In this document: one piece after another, positions 6,839 through 16,000 of the stretch
Numbering within the stretch: position 1 is the first letter of the stretch
Layout: each line of letters opens with the position of its first letter
NCBI GenBank assembly: GCA_017858055.1
Contig: JAFMCA010000018.1
Coordinates: forward strand, 1 to 48,236
Direction of reading: 5' to 3'
Origin: Flavobacteriaceae bacterium
GTDB lineage: Bacteria; Bacteroidota; Bacteroidia; Flavobacteriales; Flavobacteriaceae
Length of the DNA: 48,236 nucleotides
Position numbers and translations under genes: made by a program
The notes under the pieces: generated by a model
What the model was told of the DNA's origin: nothing
Database searches by the model: none
What the model saw: only the letters and a program-made list of their open reading frames with translations

Positions 6839-8036
6839 TTTTTTGCATTCGCAAATCCTCCAAAACCAAACGACCTAAAGTTGCTAAAAACGGGATCCCT
6901 AGGCTGTCAAATTCGTAGGTATCATCATTGAATATTTCATTTTCATTAACAAGGATCGTGGCAGTTAGAAAAAAGGAAATGTCATTCGCTTTGTCATGAA
7001 TGTAGGCAACGTCTGTTAACGTTCCATAGGCATATCCCACTTTATTATAAATTCGAATCTCATCGGTCATTTCCCCTTCTTTATCTCCGTAGATAAAAAA
7101 CTTCCCGTAACTGTCCCAATGATCGGCATCGTTATAATTTGGCGAACTACTTTCCAAGGTCGTTCTGCTCATCCAAAATCGGAGAAAGTCATAATCTGCT
7201 GTCTCTAAACTAAACCGATTCGAAGGAGGATAGCTTTCTGGGAAAATAAGGCGTCTTAAAATTCCCTCTAAATCCAAAATAGCAATTCGATTTTTTTCAC
7301 TGAAATTCATAGGTGATTCTACCAATGTCCCCTTCGAATTGAATCCTTTGCCTTTACGAACCCCTTTGAGGTTAGAGTTGTTTGCTTTCCATTGAGAAGA
7401 TAGTGACTGCTGATGATATAAAGTCTCCCCCGAATTACTAAAAAAAGTGTATTCCCAAGTTTTTTCATTATCCGCATCTGCTAGAAATTTATGAAAGATT
7501 TGGGTGTGTTGAAGTCCCATTTTTTGGAGCGATGCATTAATATAATCCCTCCCTAAAAAATCAAAAAGATAATTGTATGCATCGTTATCGCTTACAAGAA
7601 ATATTTTTTTAATTAAATGTGCAATGGTCAATTTACCTTCCGAGTGGCTTGCATCATCCAATTGGATAGGAGCGCCTTCCCTATCTCGAATTTCAAATTG
7701 GGTTTCTGCGTCTATGGGTATTCCACTCGAATTAAGTTCACGTAATTTTTGCAGAGCTAAAGCTGCAATAGGTAACTTTACCGTACTTGCAGGATAAAAA
7801 TAGAGGTCGTTATTTAATTGAAATGAGGTCGATTTAAAATCGAGAGGAGCCTCATCCAACTTGATGACCTCTGTAAGCAGAATCTGAACCTCATGTTTTT
7901 CCAATTGTTGAACAATTGTCTGAATAGCGGGGTCGGTATTGGATAAAACCCGCTCCAAAATTGTGTTGGTATCTTTACATTGAATACATACAAATCCCAA
8001 CAAAAGCGTAAACAAAAGGGGACTCTTTACTATCAC
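6798..8036 (-). CDS. Class A beta-lactamase-fold serine hydrolase (lipoprotein)
   Basis: The 412-residue protein has an N-terminal signal ending at Cys20 (GFVCIQC). It carries the serine beta-lactamase/transpeptidase motifs: S84-T-V-K87 (SxxK), S149-D-N151 (SDN) and K-V-G in NKVGYAYG (KTG-like). It is much longer than class A beta-lactamases (about 290 residues), with an insert between SDN and KVG, so a cell-wall or other amide/ester hydrolase is more likely than an antibiotic-resistance enzyme. GTG 8036 is the only possible start, because an in-frame stop lies five codons upstream. It is the last gene of the four-gene operon running from 11368, 5 bases after the nucleotidyltransferase. Confidence 0.8.
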   Translation of the reverse strand: MIVKSPLLFTLLLGFVCIQCKDTNTILERVLSNTDPAIQTIVQQLEKHEVQILLTEVIKLDEAPLDFKSTSFQLNNDLYFYPASTVKLPIAALALQKLRELNSSGIPIDAETQFEIRDREGAPIQLDDASHSEGKLTIAHLIKKIFLVSDNDAYNYLFDFLGRDYINASLQKMGLQHTQIFHKFLADADNEKTWEYTFFSNSGETLYHQQSLSSQWKANNSNLKGVRKGKGFNSKGTLVESPMNFSEKNRIAILDLEGILRRLIFPESYPPSNRFSLETADYDFLRFWMSRTTLESSSPNYNDADHWDSYGKFFIYGDKEGEMTDEIRIYNKVGYAYGTLTDVAYIHDKANDISFFLTATILVNENEIFNDDTYEFDSLGIPFLATLGRLVLEDLRMQKISVLKAPRRLGVD

Positions 8037-8041
8037 TTTTT

Positions 8042-8890
8042 TTAATCCTTATCAAATAACAAGATGTCTTCTGCAGAAGTTAAATCGGGTAAATGTTCAT
8101 GTACTGGAAGACAAATTGTGGTTCGAGGTTCCGTTTGATTCATCAAACGCAATGCTTCGGGTAATTCTTTTTCATTTCGTTCAGGATGGATAGGGCATCT
8201 TTTTAAAAAGGGATAAAACAAGGCTCCGTCAAAACTGAAGATATTCATACTGACCCTAATTTCTGAAGTGGAATCTTTGTATTGATCTACTTCATTAGGA
8301 TCGGGCTTTTCAATAATGTTTTTTAAATACCCTTCTGAATCAATATCCATGACTGCAAACTTGGAAATTCGTTCATCAGAAAAGAGTAATCCCGATCGTG
8401 CGTAACTGATTAAAGCATGGGGTACACTTCGCCCTTCTCTAAGCATTTGAAAGACATGGGTAGAATACAAATTATCTCCGTTACATACCGTAAAAGTCGT
8501 TTTCATTAACTCGGCATGCTGCTCCATTGCCTGCTGGACGGCATCTGCTGTACCCATGGGCTTTTCTCTTCCCTCTGGAACGTATTGGATTGCAAAATGA
8601 AAATGGATTCCTTTAAAAGCAGCTTGCGCCTCCCAACTGGATAACAATTCTTTAAATGCTTTATTCTCTGGACTTGTAATCAAATATACTTGGGTATATC
8701 CAGCGGTAACCGCATTTTTAACTAAGAAATACAAAAGAGGTCGCTGTTCAGAACCTAAAGGAATAAGGCTTTTATGAATTTGCTGGGCTTGTTTCTTTTT
8801 TTCCTCGGCTAGTGTACTGCTCTCTAAAGAACGCTTCATTCGGGAAGAAGCTCCCCCTGCCATGATTACTATGGAGTTGATTGGTTTCAT
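8042..8890 (-). CDS. Sugar-phosphate nucleotidyltransferase
   Basis: A 282-residue cytoplasmic NTP_transferase protein. The signature IVIMAGGASSRMKRS (residues 7-21) binds the nucleotide and IHKSLIPLG follows with the usual lysine. VCNGDNLYS is the acidic metal-site region and IIEKPD the conserved later motif. It joins a sugar 1-phosphate to an NTP to make an NDP-sugar. It lies 1 base downstream of the GHMP sugar kinase gene, the same pairing found fused in bifunctional salvage enzymes such as Fkp, so the two probably act in sequence. Substrate is not determined; GalNAc 1-phosphate is suggested by the GH109-like gene upstream. Confidence 0.85.
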   Translation of the reverse strand: MKPINSIVIMAGGASSRMKRSLESSTLAEEKKKQAQQIHKSLIPLGSEQRPLLYFLVKNAVTAGYTQVYLITSPENKAFKELLSSWEAQAAFKGIHFHFAIQYVPEGREKPMGTADAVQQAMEQHAELMKTTFTVCNGDNLYSTHVFQMLREGRSVPHALISYARSGLLFSDERISKFAVMDIDSEGYLKNIIEKPDPNEVDQYKDSTSEIRVSMNIFSFDGALFYPFLKRCPIHPERNEKELPEALRLMNQTEPRTTICLPVHEHLPDLTSAEDILLFDKD

Positions 8891-8891
8891 T

Positions 8892-9953
8892 TTAACGGGC
8901 TAATTGAACTTGGTAGGCATCTTTTGCTCCAGCGGATTTAAAGGCTTGAATTATATCGGCTTTGGTTTCTTCTGTTGCTAAAGCTACCATACAGCCTCCT
9001 CCACCAGAACCTATAATTTTAGCGCCTAAAGCCCCCGCATCAAGTGCGGCTTGCATCTGTATCCTCATGGGCTCCGGTGTATTCTGTATACATTCTTGTA
9101 AAATCTTTTGATGGGCATTCATCAAAGATCCTATTTTTTCAATATTGGGATTAGAATTGAGTAATTCTTTTTTTGCGTTTAGTGTAATTAGATAATTATT
9201 AATTGTAGCATACCAATAGGGCTTGTAGAGGTCTGATACGCAATGGAGGTAGTTGGAATAATCTTCCTCTTTTGCCTTTTGAAGATCAAAATCTGGATAC
9301 TGACGACTCACTTCATCAATTGCATTTTGTGCATAGTGTCTTGCATTTTGAAGTACTTCTAATGTTTGCTTAGCCAATCCGGATTCCGCTAAGAGTAAGG
9401 TTCCTATTTTGCTGGAAAGTGGGGTTGTTTCCCCTTTTTGAGTGTCAATATAAAGCATCCCCCCTTGAGCAATGGTGTACTGGTCCATTAAACCTCCAGG
9501 TTGTTTGAAAAAAAGTACCTCGGCTTCGTAAGCCCATCTCCCTATTTGAGCATCCGTTACAGTTCTATTTACTTCTTGCGCTTCTATTAAGAATCGCAAC
9601 CAAGCCACAACAAGTGCTGAAGAACTTGAAACCCCAGCATTTACAGGAATGGTTCCTGAGATTTCAATAGTATAGCCTTGTTTAAACGTCGCTCCTTGTA
9701 AGCGTAAAATTTCCATACAAGATCGGTAGTAATCCTCTGCAGCAATTGTGTTAAACTTTTCATTTAGATGAATAACAATTTCTTTATCTAAATCAAGTAG
9801 TTGTATAGAATACTTTGATTGATTATTTGGTTTAGCATTTAGGTGAATATAGCGATCTATGGTTCCTGCAATTACAGGAAGCCCCAGATAATCCTGATGG
9901 TCACCAAAAAAGCAAATCCGTGCTGGTGCCTGAACAGATATGAATGTTTTAAT
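8892..9953 (-). CDS. GHMP-family sugar 1-kinase with apparent AUU start
   Basis: Phosphorylates a sugar at C1 using ATP. Motif PVNAGVSSSSALVVAW is the GHMP ATP loop and IIGSGGGGCMVAL the C-terminal glycine motif. The first in-frame ATG (9716) would give 274 residues without the N-terminal domain, but upstream in the same frame the sequence is plainly kinase: APARICFFGDHQDYLG, then PVIAGTIDRYIHLNAK. Before this no ATG, GTG or TTG occurs back to an in-frame stop at 9966-9968. The best start is ATT 9953 (reads xKTFISVQAPAR), 17 bases after the GH109-like stop, giving 353 residues, the usual length. Either a rare AUU start or a mutated/miscalled ATG. Proposed partner of the next gene in UDP- or GDP-sugar salvage. 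Confidence 0.8.
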   Translation of the reverse strand: MKTFISVQAPARICFFGDHQDYLGLPVIAGTIDRYIHLNAKPNNQSKYSIQLLDLDKEIVIHLNEKFNTIAAEDYYRSCMEILRLQGATFKQGYTIEISGTIPVNAGVSSSSALVVAWLRFLIEAQEVNRTVTDAQIGRWAYEAEVLFFKQPGGLMDQYTIAQGGMLYIDTQKGETTPLSSKIGTLLLAESGLAKQTLEVLQNARHYAQNAIDEVSRQYPDFDLQKAKEEDYSNYLHCVSDLYKPYWYATINNYLITLNAKKELLNSNPNIEKIGSLMNAHQKILQECIQNTPEPMRIQMQAALDAGALGAKIIGSGGGGCMVALATEETKADIIQAFKSAGAKDAYQVQLAR

Positions 9954-9970
9954 GGGATAGAGTATTTAAA

Positions 9971-11368
9971 TTATGAAACGATTCCGAGAGGTTTAGTGTT
10001 GGCCCATTGTTTACGAGTAAAATCTGGAAACTGCTGCGGCATTCCCCCCTGAGCAACTGAGGCTTCACTTAGTGGTGCTACAGCACTCCACAAACAACCT
10101 TCATAGACATTTTGATCCAAGGCCTCTCCTGTTCGAAGGCATTCTACAATGCGGTAAAGCATCATAAAGTCCATTCCACCATGACCTCCCATTTTTTGAG
10201 CCAAAGCTCCAAGGCGTTTATACATGGGGTGTTCGTATTGCTCGTAGATTTTGTCCAACTGTTCTCCTTCTGCCCAGCGGTGATGATTTTCTGTAGCGCC
10301 TTCTACACCTCCTTCTAAAGCAATACGTGTTGGGAATCCAGCAAGAATACCGCTCGTGCCTTGAACCAAATTGTGTCGGGTATAGGGTCTAGGACTGGTC
10401 TCATCCCATTGAATCATAATCGTTTTCCCCAGTGTTGATTTCACGATGGAGGTATTGATGTCACCTCCTTCGTATTTTAATTGATTCCATTTGTGATCCG
10501 CAGAATAATTTTTTTCTGCATATAACTTTCTGCCTCGTGCTGGAGACGAAAAAGACACAAGTGTAGCAAATTGATCTTCTCCTCTACCTAAATTCATATA
10601 TTGAGCGACTGGACCTAACCCGTGAGTGGGGTATAAATTTCCATTGCGGTAGGCATAATGTGGCGTTCTCCAGGAACCTGTACCCCGCTCTTGCTCTTCC
10701 ATCTGAGAACGCAATTCATGAATATAGGCGGCTTCGGCATGAAGAATTTCTCCAATTACTCCCTGTCGACACATATTTAAATACAGCAATTCTTCTCTCC
10801 CATAATTGACGTTCTCCATCATCATACAATGCTTCTTTGTCCGCTCAGAAGTGTTTACCAAATCCCACATTTCCTCAACAGTCAAGGCTATGGGAACTTC
10901 AACAAAAGCATGGGCTCCTTGTTTCATAACTTCCAATGCCATAGGGGCGTGATTTTTCCAATTGGTTGCAATAAATACTGCATCTGGTTTTACTTCTTCA
11001 AGCATTTTTTTCCAGAGGGATTCTTCCCCAAAATAACGTTGAATATTTTGATGACGACCCGCACCTGCTTCTTGACAATTACGAACTGAACGATCTACTA
11101 AGTCTTCATAAAGATCTGCTATAGCAACAATCTCCGTTCCTTCAATAGCTGCCAACTGACGGGCATGACCCGAACCTCTTGCACCAACACCTATCATTGC
11201 AATTCTAACTTTGTCTAACTTTGGGGCTTGAAAGTCCCCCATATAGGTTCCTCCAGAGGGATTGGCTTCATTTTCTTGAGTACAAGCAAGAGAAGTACTT
11301 GCCAAATACAGAGAAGCTGTAGATAATGTCGTCTTTTTTAAAAAATTTCTTCTGTTTAATGATTTCAT
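9971..11368 (-). CDS. Gfo/Idh/MocA-fold protein, GH109-like (alpha-N-acetylgalactosaminidase family)
   Basis: A 465-residue exported protein with a twin-arginine signal (LNRRNFLKK) followed by a Cys (STSLAC), so probably a periplasmic lipoprotein. The NAD-binding motif AMIGVGARGSGH and EVPIAL follow the Gfo/Idh/MocA pattern. THGLGPVAQYMNLGRGEDQF, GSWRTPHYAYRNG and GHGGMDFMM are those I associate with GH109, which cleaves alpha-linked GalNAc by an NAD-assisted mechanism. First gene of an operon that goes on to a sugar kinase and a nucleotidyltransferase, consistent with release then salvage of an amino sugar. GH109 also contains members whose activity is unproven, so the exact substrate is inferred. 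Confidence 0.82.
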   Translation of the reverse strand: MKSLNRRNFLKKTTLSTASLYLASTSLACTQENEANPSGGTYMGDFQAPKLDKVRIAMIGVGARGSGHARQLAAIEGTEIVAIADLYEDLVDRSVRNCQEAGAGRHQNIQRYFGEESLWKKMLEEVKPDAVFIATNWKNHAPMALEVMKQGAHAFVEVPIALTVEEMWDLVNTSERTKKHCMMMENVNYGREELLYLNMCRQGVIGEILHAEAAYIHELRSQMEEQERGTGSWRTPHYAYRNGNLYPTHGLGPVAQYMNLGRGEDQFATLVSFSSPARGRKLYAEKNYSADHKWNQLKYEGGDINTSIVKSTLGKTIMIQWDETSPRPYTRHNLVQGTSGILAGFPTRIALEGGVEGATENHHRWAEGEQLDKIYEQYEHPMYKRLGALAQKMGGHGGMDFMMLYRIVECLRTGEALDQNVYEGCLWSAVAPLSEASVAQGGMPQQFPDFTRKQWANTKPLGIVS

Positions 11369-11518
11369 ATCGCGTGGGTTAGTGAGTCGGATTAACTATT
11401 TTGTAATAAATTTATTTTATTAAATTTAAATTTATGAAAACTATGCAGAATAGCTTATCATAACACAAACTTTAAATAAACTTTTATTAAATTACAAACT
11501 TAAAAATAATAAAAAATC

Positions 11519-11608
11519 ATGGGAGTAGGTGGAACTGTAATTGGAAGTCTGTTAATTTGTCTCGTTGTGGCTTTAATCATTGAACTTAAAGAGCGCCATT
11601 TAAACTAA
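11519..11608 (+). CDS. Tiny single-pass membrane protein (29 aa), first of a pair
   Basis: ATG 11519 opens a 29-codon ORF: MGVGGTVIG, a hydrophobic stretch (SLLICLVVALII), then a charged tail ELKERHLN and TAA at 11606-11608. It is one transmembrane helix with basic residues after it. It lies 1 base before a second tiny membrane ORF of similar design, in a region otherwise without genes, and the pair leads to a good terminator at 11845-11872 on the same strand. No known family is recognised. Confidence 0.45.
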   Translation: MGVGGTVIGSLLICLVVALIIELKERHLN

Positions 11609-11609
11609 A

Positions 11610-11708
11610 ATGGGATATTTTCTAAGGAATATTGTAGTTTACGGTGCCATTGCCATTGTGGTATGGATGCTCTATGCAGCTATTCGAGGGATGAAGAACA
11701 AAAAATAA
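11610..11708 (+). CDS. Tiny single-pass membrane protein (32 aa), second of a pair
   Basis: ATG 11610 follows the previous stop by 1 base, suggesting coupled translation. The 32 codons read MGYFLRN, a hydrophobic helix (IVVYGAIAIVVWMLYAAI) and a basic tail RGMKNKK before TAA 11706-11708. The positive tail predicts a cytoplasmic C-terminus. Such proteins often serve as subunits of a membrane complex, but no partner is evident here. Confidence 0.45.
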   Translation: MGYFLRNIVVYGAIAIVVWMLYAAIRGMKNKK

Positions 11709-11844
11709 ATTGTTGTGAGGAAAAATAGAATGCACATTCTAATCGCTATAGGCTTTATAAAAAAAATAGGTCTCCTAGTCTGGATACTCCTAACTTAAGG
11801 GGTACAAGGATAAAACGATTCCTAGCTTTACACTTTATTACAAC

Positions 11845-11872
11845 AAAAAATGCGCTAAAAAGCGCATTTTTT
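11845..11872. terminator. Symmetric bidirectional terminator
   Basis: AAAAAATGCGCT (11845-11856) and AGCGCATTTTTT (11861-11872) form a 12-bp perfect stem around AAAA, with a T tract on either strand. It sits between the plus-strand small membrane ORFs and the minus-strand lipoprotein gene, so it would end transcription from both sides. Its presence supports the small ORFs being transcribed. Confidence 0.85.
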
Positions 11873-11891
11873 GTTCTTGGTAATGTCCGTT

Positions 11892-12263
11892 TTATTTTTT
11901 TAGACGTGTTCCTTCAACATCAAACATACCCATTAAAGTTCCAGATACCGCATCTTGATCAATAGTGAGTTCGAAATAAATGTCATAGCCAGCGGCATAG
12001 GCCTCAATAGTAAACACACCGTCTTGTAACTTAGTGGCTCCAACTTCAAACTCGACGTCCTGCATTCCCTCTTTAGGTGAAATTGCAGCAGTATAAACGT
12101 CTCCTTGCTTTGTGAGATCTAAAAGTAGGGGTAAATCGCCAATGTTGTCAACTTCAAAAACAGTCATTTCATAAGATCCAACATAGGGATCGCTCTTAAT
12201 GTTTTTTTGGACGCCACAAGAGACGATGAAGAGTAGGGCAACTAAAGGGAGTATTTTTTTCAT
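11892..12263 (-). CDS. Small lipoprotein, unknown function
   Basis: A 123-residue protein starting MKKILPLVALLFIVSCG, a clear lipoprotein signal with the lipidated Cys in FIVSC. The mature part is a predicted all-beta domain (PYVGSYEMTVFEVD, AISPKEGM, AVSGTLMGMFDVEGTRLKK), a pattern seen in small lipid- or ligand-binding barrels, though I cannot assign a family. I chose ATG 12263 over an in-frame TTG three codons upstream. It follows another small lipoprotein gene by 43 bases and ends at a shared bidirectional terminator. Confidence 0.75.
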   Translation of the reverse strand: MKKILPLVALLFIVSCGVQKNIKSDPYVGSYEMTVFEVDNIGDLPLLLDLTKQGDVYTAAISPKEGMQDVEFEVGATKLQDGVFTIEAYAAGYDIYFELTIDQDAVSGTLMGMFDVEGTRLKK

Positions 12264-12306
12264 TTGAATCAATTATAATTTTAAAATTAGTCTTTTTTTC
12301 TGTACT

Positions 12307-12774
12307 TTATTCAGTAGTCGTAACTTCTCTATCCCAAATGGTTACTGCTCCACTTGTTTGGTCTTTCCAGGTCATACGGTTGTCATTATTCGAAAAAGAG
12401 AATAAATAATTGATCACATTCGTCCCTTGAACATATTTATAGAATCCTGTATCCGGATCTATAGACCAGGTAAATACTGAAATAGAAGGACTCAAACATC
12501 CTCTTGAGTTTTCGTCAATAAAGACGTATTTGGTACTTGCGATTTTATCTGTAATTGTAGCTGTAAATTCCATACAACTGTATTCTGGAATCAGGCCAAC
12601 CAACTGCCCTTTAATATCTTCCCAAACTGTTGTCGTACCACTAGCATCCGTAATGGAATATATTTCCCATTCACCTATGGATTTATCGGGTATAATTTCT
12701 TCTTTCCCACAGCTGTTAAAAATTAAAAAACAACTGAATAAAAGGACAGATTTAATATTGAAAGTATGGTTCAT
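12307..12774 (-). CDS. Lipocalin-like small lipoprotein
   Basis: A 155-residue protein from ATG 12774: MNHTFNIKSVLLFSCFLIFNSCGKE, with a lipobox at NSC. The mature part opens KSIGEWEIYSITDASG and ends with a Trp-containing strand (NDNRMTWKDQTSG), the layout of the lipocalin-like families common as Bacteroidota lipoproteins. A longer reading frame reaching 12900 lacks a signal peptide at its start and would bury this one, so it is rejected. Ligand unknown. Confidence 0.7.
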   Translation of the reverse strand: MNHTFNIKSVLLFSCFLIFNSCGKEEIIPDKSIGEWEIYSITDASGTTTVWEDIKGQLVGLIPEYSCMEFTATITDKIASTKYVFIDENSRGCLSPSISVFTWSIDPDTGFYKYVQGTNVINYLFSFSNNDNRMTWKDQTSGAVTIWDREVTTTE

Positions 12775-13064
12775 TTGGTTTTTTTTAGTTTTTAAAATTA
12801 CTAAAATATAGCGAATCTCCATGCATTCAAACGGAATGTTTAAATTCCTGGGAGATTCCTTTTCTCCTTGCTTTATAAAAACTGGAGTTTTATATAACAT
12901 GGGGTCCTTTATGACAACTTTTTAAAATGTATTTTTTAAATAAGTCAAAAATTTAAGATTTAGTGGTTTACATACGGTTTAACAAATATTTTTTATCTTA
13001 CTGTAAAATATAACCAGTAGCAAAACTAATCATCAAAATAATTTTAAGGAACAACACACTGCTT

Positions 13065-16000
13065 ATGAAGGTGATCCAACTCCTTTTTGTTTTATCTCTT
13101 TTTTCACGTTGCAGTCTGGATATGACCAATTCCATTGTGCTGGAATTAGAAAAACTCCCAGAAAAAGTAGATTACAATTACCATGTAAAACCGATCCTCT
13201 CCGACCGTTGTTATCAATGTCACGGTCCAGACGAAAAAACTAGAAAAGCAGGGTTACGGTTGGACATTGAAAAAATTGCTTTTTCCAAGTTAGAAAGTGG
13301 AAGTAGAGCCTTTTCCAAGGGAAATTTAAATGGGAGTGAAAGCATCCATCGTATTTTGAGTACTGATCCTGAAATACAAATGCCCCCTCCTGAATCAAAT
13401 TTGAGTTTGAGCCCTAAAGAAAAAGCTATTTTAATTCAATGGGTTGACCAAGGTGCGGAATGGAAAGAACATTGGTCTTTTATTCCCCCACAAAAAAAGA
13501 GCACTCAAGTTTCTGAAGAATCCAATCTAATTGACCATTACATTGCTGAAAAACACAGGGAAAATGGTCTTGCTTTTTCAGACGCTGCTTCCAAGGAGAC
13601 ATTGGTCAGAAGGCTATATTTTGACCTTACAGGTCTGCCTCCAACAGTTGAACAACTGGATGCATTTTTAAAGAATCCCAGCGAAAATGCCTATTCCAAT
13701 CTTGTCGATCAACTTTTACAAACAGACGCTTATGCAGAGCGTATGGCTATAGATTGGATGGATTTATCCCGTTATGCAGATTCTCACGGGCTTCATGCAG
13801 ACGGTCTGAGAACTATGTGGCCCTGGAGGGATTGGGTTATTCAAGCATTTAAAGATAACATGCCCTATGATCAATTTGTTACTTGGCAGTTGGCAGGAGA
13901 TTTGTTCCCCAACGCAACTCGGGAGCAAAAATTAGCTACTGCTTTTAATCGTAATTCTCCTATGACTGCTGAAGGAGGGGTTATTGATGAAGAATGGCGG
14001 TTAAATTATGTTTTCGACAGAACCGAAACGATGAGTACCGCTTTTTTAGGGCTAACTGTAGCCTGTGCAAAATGCCACGATCATAAATTTGATCCCGTTT
14101 CTCAAAAAGATTACTACCAACTCACCGCTTTTTTTAATAATATTCGAGAATTGGGGATGACTGGAGACGATGGAGATTACGGGCCACTGCTGCCCCTTCC
14201 TGACGAATCTACAAAGGCGCATCTTCAGAGACTGGAAAGCACAATTACTCAAATTGAAAAGGAGATTGAACTTAGCGCAAAAGAATTGGCAAACCTTCAA
14301 GAGTACATACGGGAATTACCTTCCGAAGATCAAGTACTAAAAAGCAGGGTCGGGTATTATCCTTTTGATGAAATTCGAAAAGCGCGTAAATCAGACCAAA
14401 CAGGGCATCATTTTATCGCGGATGAAAATCACAATGTAGGATCACGCCTTGCCCCTAAAGTGGTTTCTGGAATAAAAAATAATGCGTTGCGCTTTGAACA
14501 AGATTACGATCGCCTTTATATCAGTAAAGAAATTCCAAATTTTGAATGGGTTGATTCGTTTTCAGGAAGTGTATGGATCAATACAGATCAACAAGATGAG
14601 GAGTTTCGTCAATTCATCATGGGAACAACGGGTGGCAAAAATAACTGGTGGCGTGGTTGGGACTTTTATCTAGATGGTGAAAATAAACTCAATATGCGGT
14701 TGATAAACATTGCCCCAGGGAATATGATTCATATTAAAACACCACAATCGATTCCTGTTGATGAGTGGAAACACGTTGCGTTTTCTTATGATGGTAGCGG
14801 AAAAGCAAAGGGAATTACCCTCTACCTCAACGGAGAAATCCTCTCCTTTCAAACGGTTATCGACAATTTATACAAATCCATTAAACCCGTTTCATCAAGC
14901 GGTATAAAAGAAGAGGATCGTCCTGTACTCATAGGAAAAAGCTATGAAGGTTCAACAGGAGATAACGGTACTTTTTCAGGAAGTATGGATGACCTCATGC
15001 TATTTAACAAAGAATTAAGCGCGCTGGAATTAAGGCTTCTTTACAATTCATATAAAAATAATCCAATAGCTCCCACTGAGAATTTAATTAAAGAACATTG
15101 GATCGCAAATCATCCTAAATTCACAACCTTAAACACAAAATTAAAACAAAGTCGGCTTACTTGGTTGAATACATTTTCCCCCGTAACGGAAATCATGGTT
15201 ATGGAGGAACTCCCAGAGGTTCGGACTACCTTCCTCTACAATCGGGGAGATTACAATGACCCCGCATACGAAGTAAAGGCTGCTGTTCCGGAAAAACTTC
15301 CAGCAATGGATCCCGCACTTCCAAAAAACAGATTGGGTTTGGCTACTTGGCTTTTTGATAAAAAAAATCCACTTACCGCCCGTGTTGCTGTAAACAGATA
15401 TTGGCAATTAATCTTTGGTCAGGGTTTAGTCAATACTCCTACTGATTTTGGTGTACAAGGAGCCCTCCCCAGTCATCCAAAACTATTAGATGCCTTGGCG
15501 ATTGATTTTATGGAAAGTAATTGGGATGTCCGACAACTCTTAAAAAAAATGGTGCTTTCTAGAACCTATCAACAGACTTCTCAAACCAGTCCAGAGTTGT
15601 ATGACAAAGATCCAAACAATGTTTTTCTTGCTCGAGCCAATCGATATCGACTCCCTGCCGAAATGATTCGAGACAATGCTCTTGCTACGAGTGGTTTACT
15701 TGTCGAACAACTTGGAGGAGAAAGTGTAAAGCCCTACCAACCGGAAGGCCTTTGGAAAGAAAAAAGCACATTCTCACTCCGACTCTACGATTACAAAACG
15801 ACGAAAGGGGACAGTTTGTATCGCAAAAGTCTTTACACATTTATTCGAAGAACCTCCCCGCCCCCTTCTATGATCGCTTTTGACGCAACCTCAAGAGAGA
15901 TTTGTGCAGTTCAACGAGAAAACACCTCAACCCCACTACAGGCACTTGTACTTTTAAACGACGTTCAGTTTTTTGAAGCTTCAAGAGTATTGGCAGAGCG

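Noticed and set aside
11730-11798. Third tiny ORF (22 codons, hydrophobic) after the two small membrane ORFs
   Set aside because: It has an unusual IKK in the middle of the helix and lacks the tight coupling of the first two; too weak to list as a gene.
12775-12900. N-terminal extension of the lipocalin-like lipoprotein
   Set aside because: The extension has no signal peptide, and the internal ATG at 12774 gives a classic lipoprotein signal.
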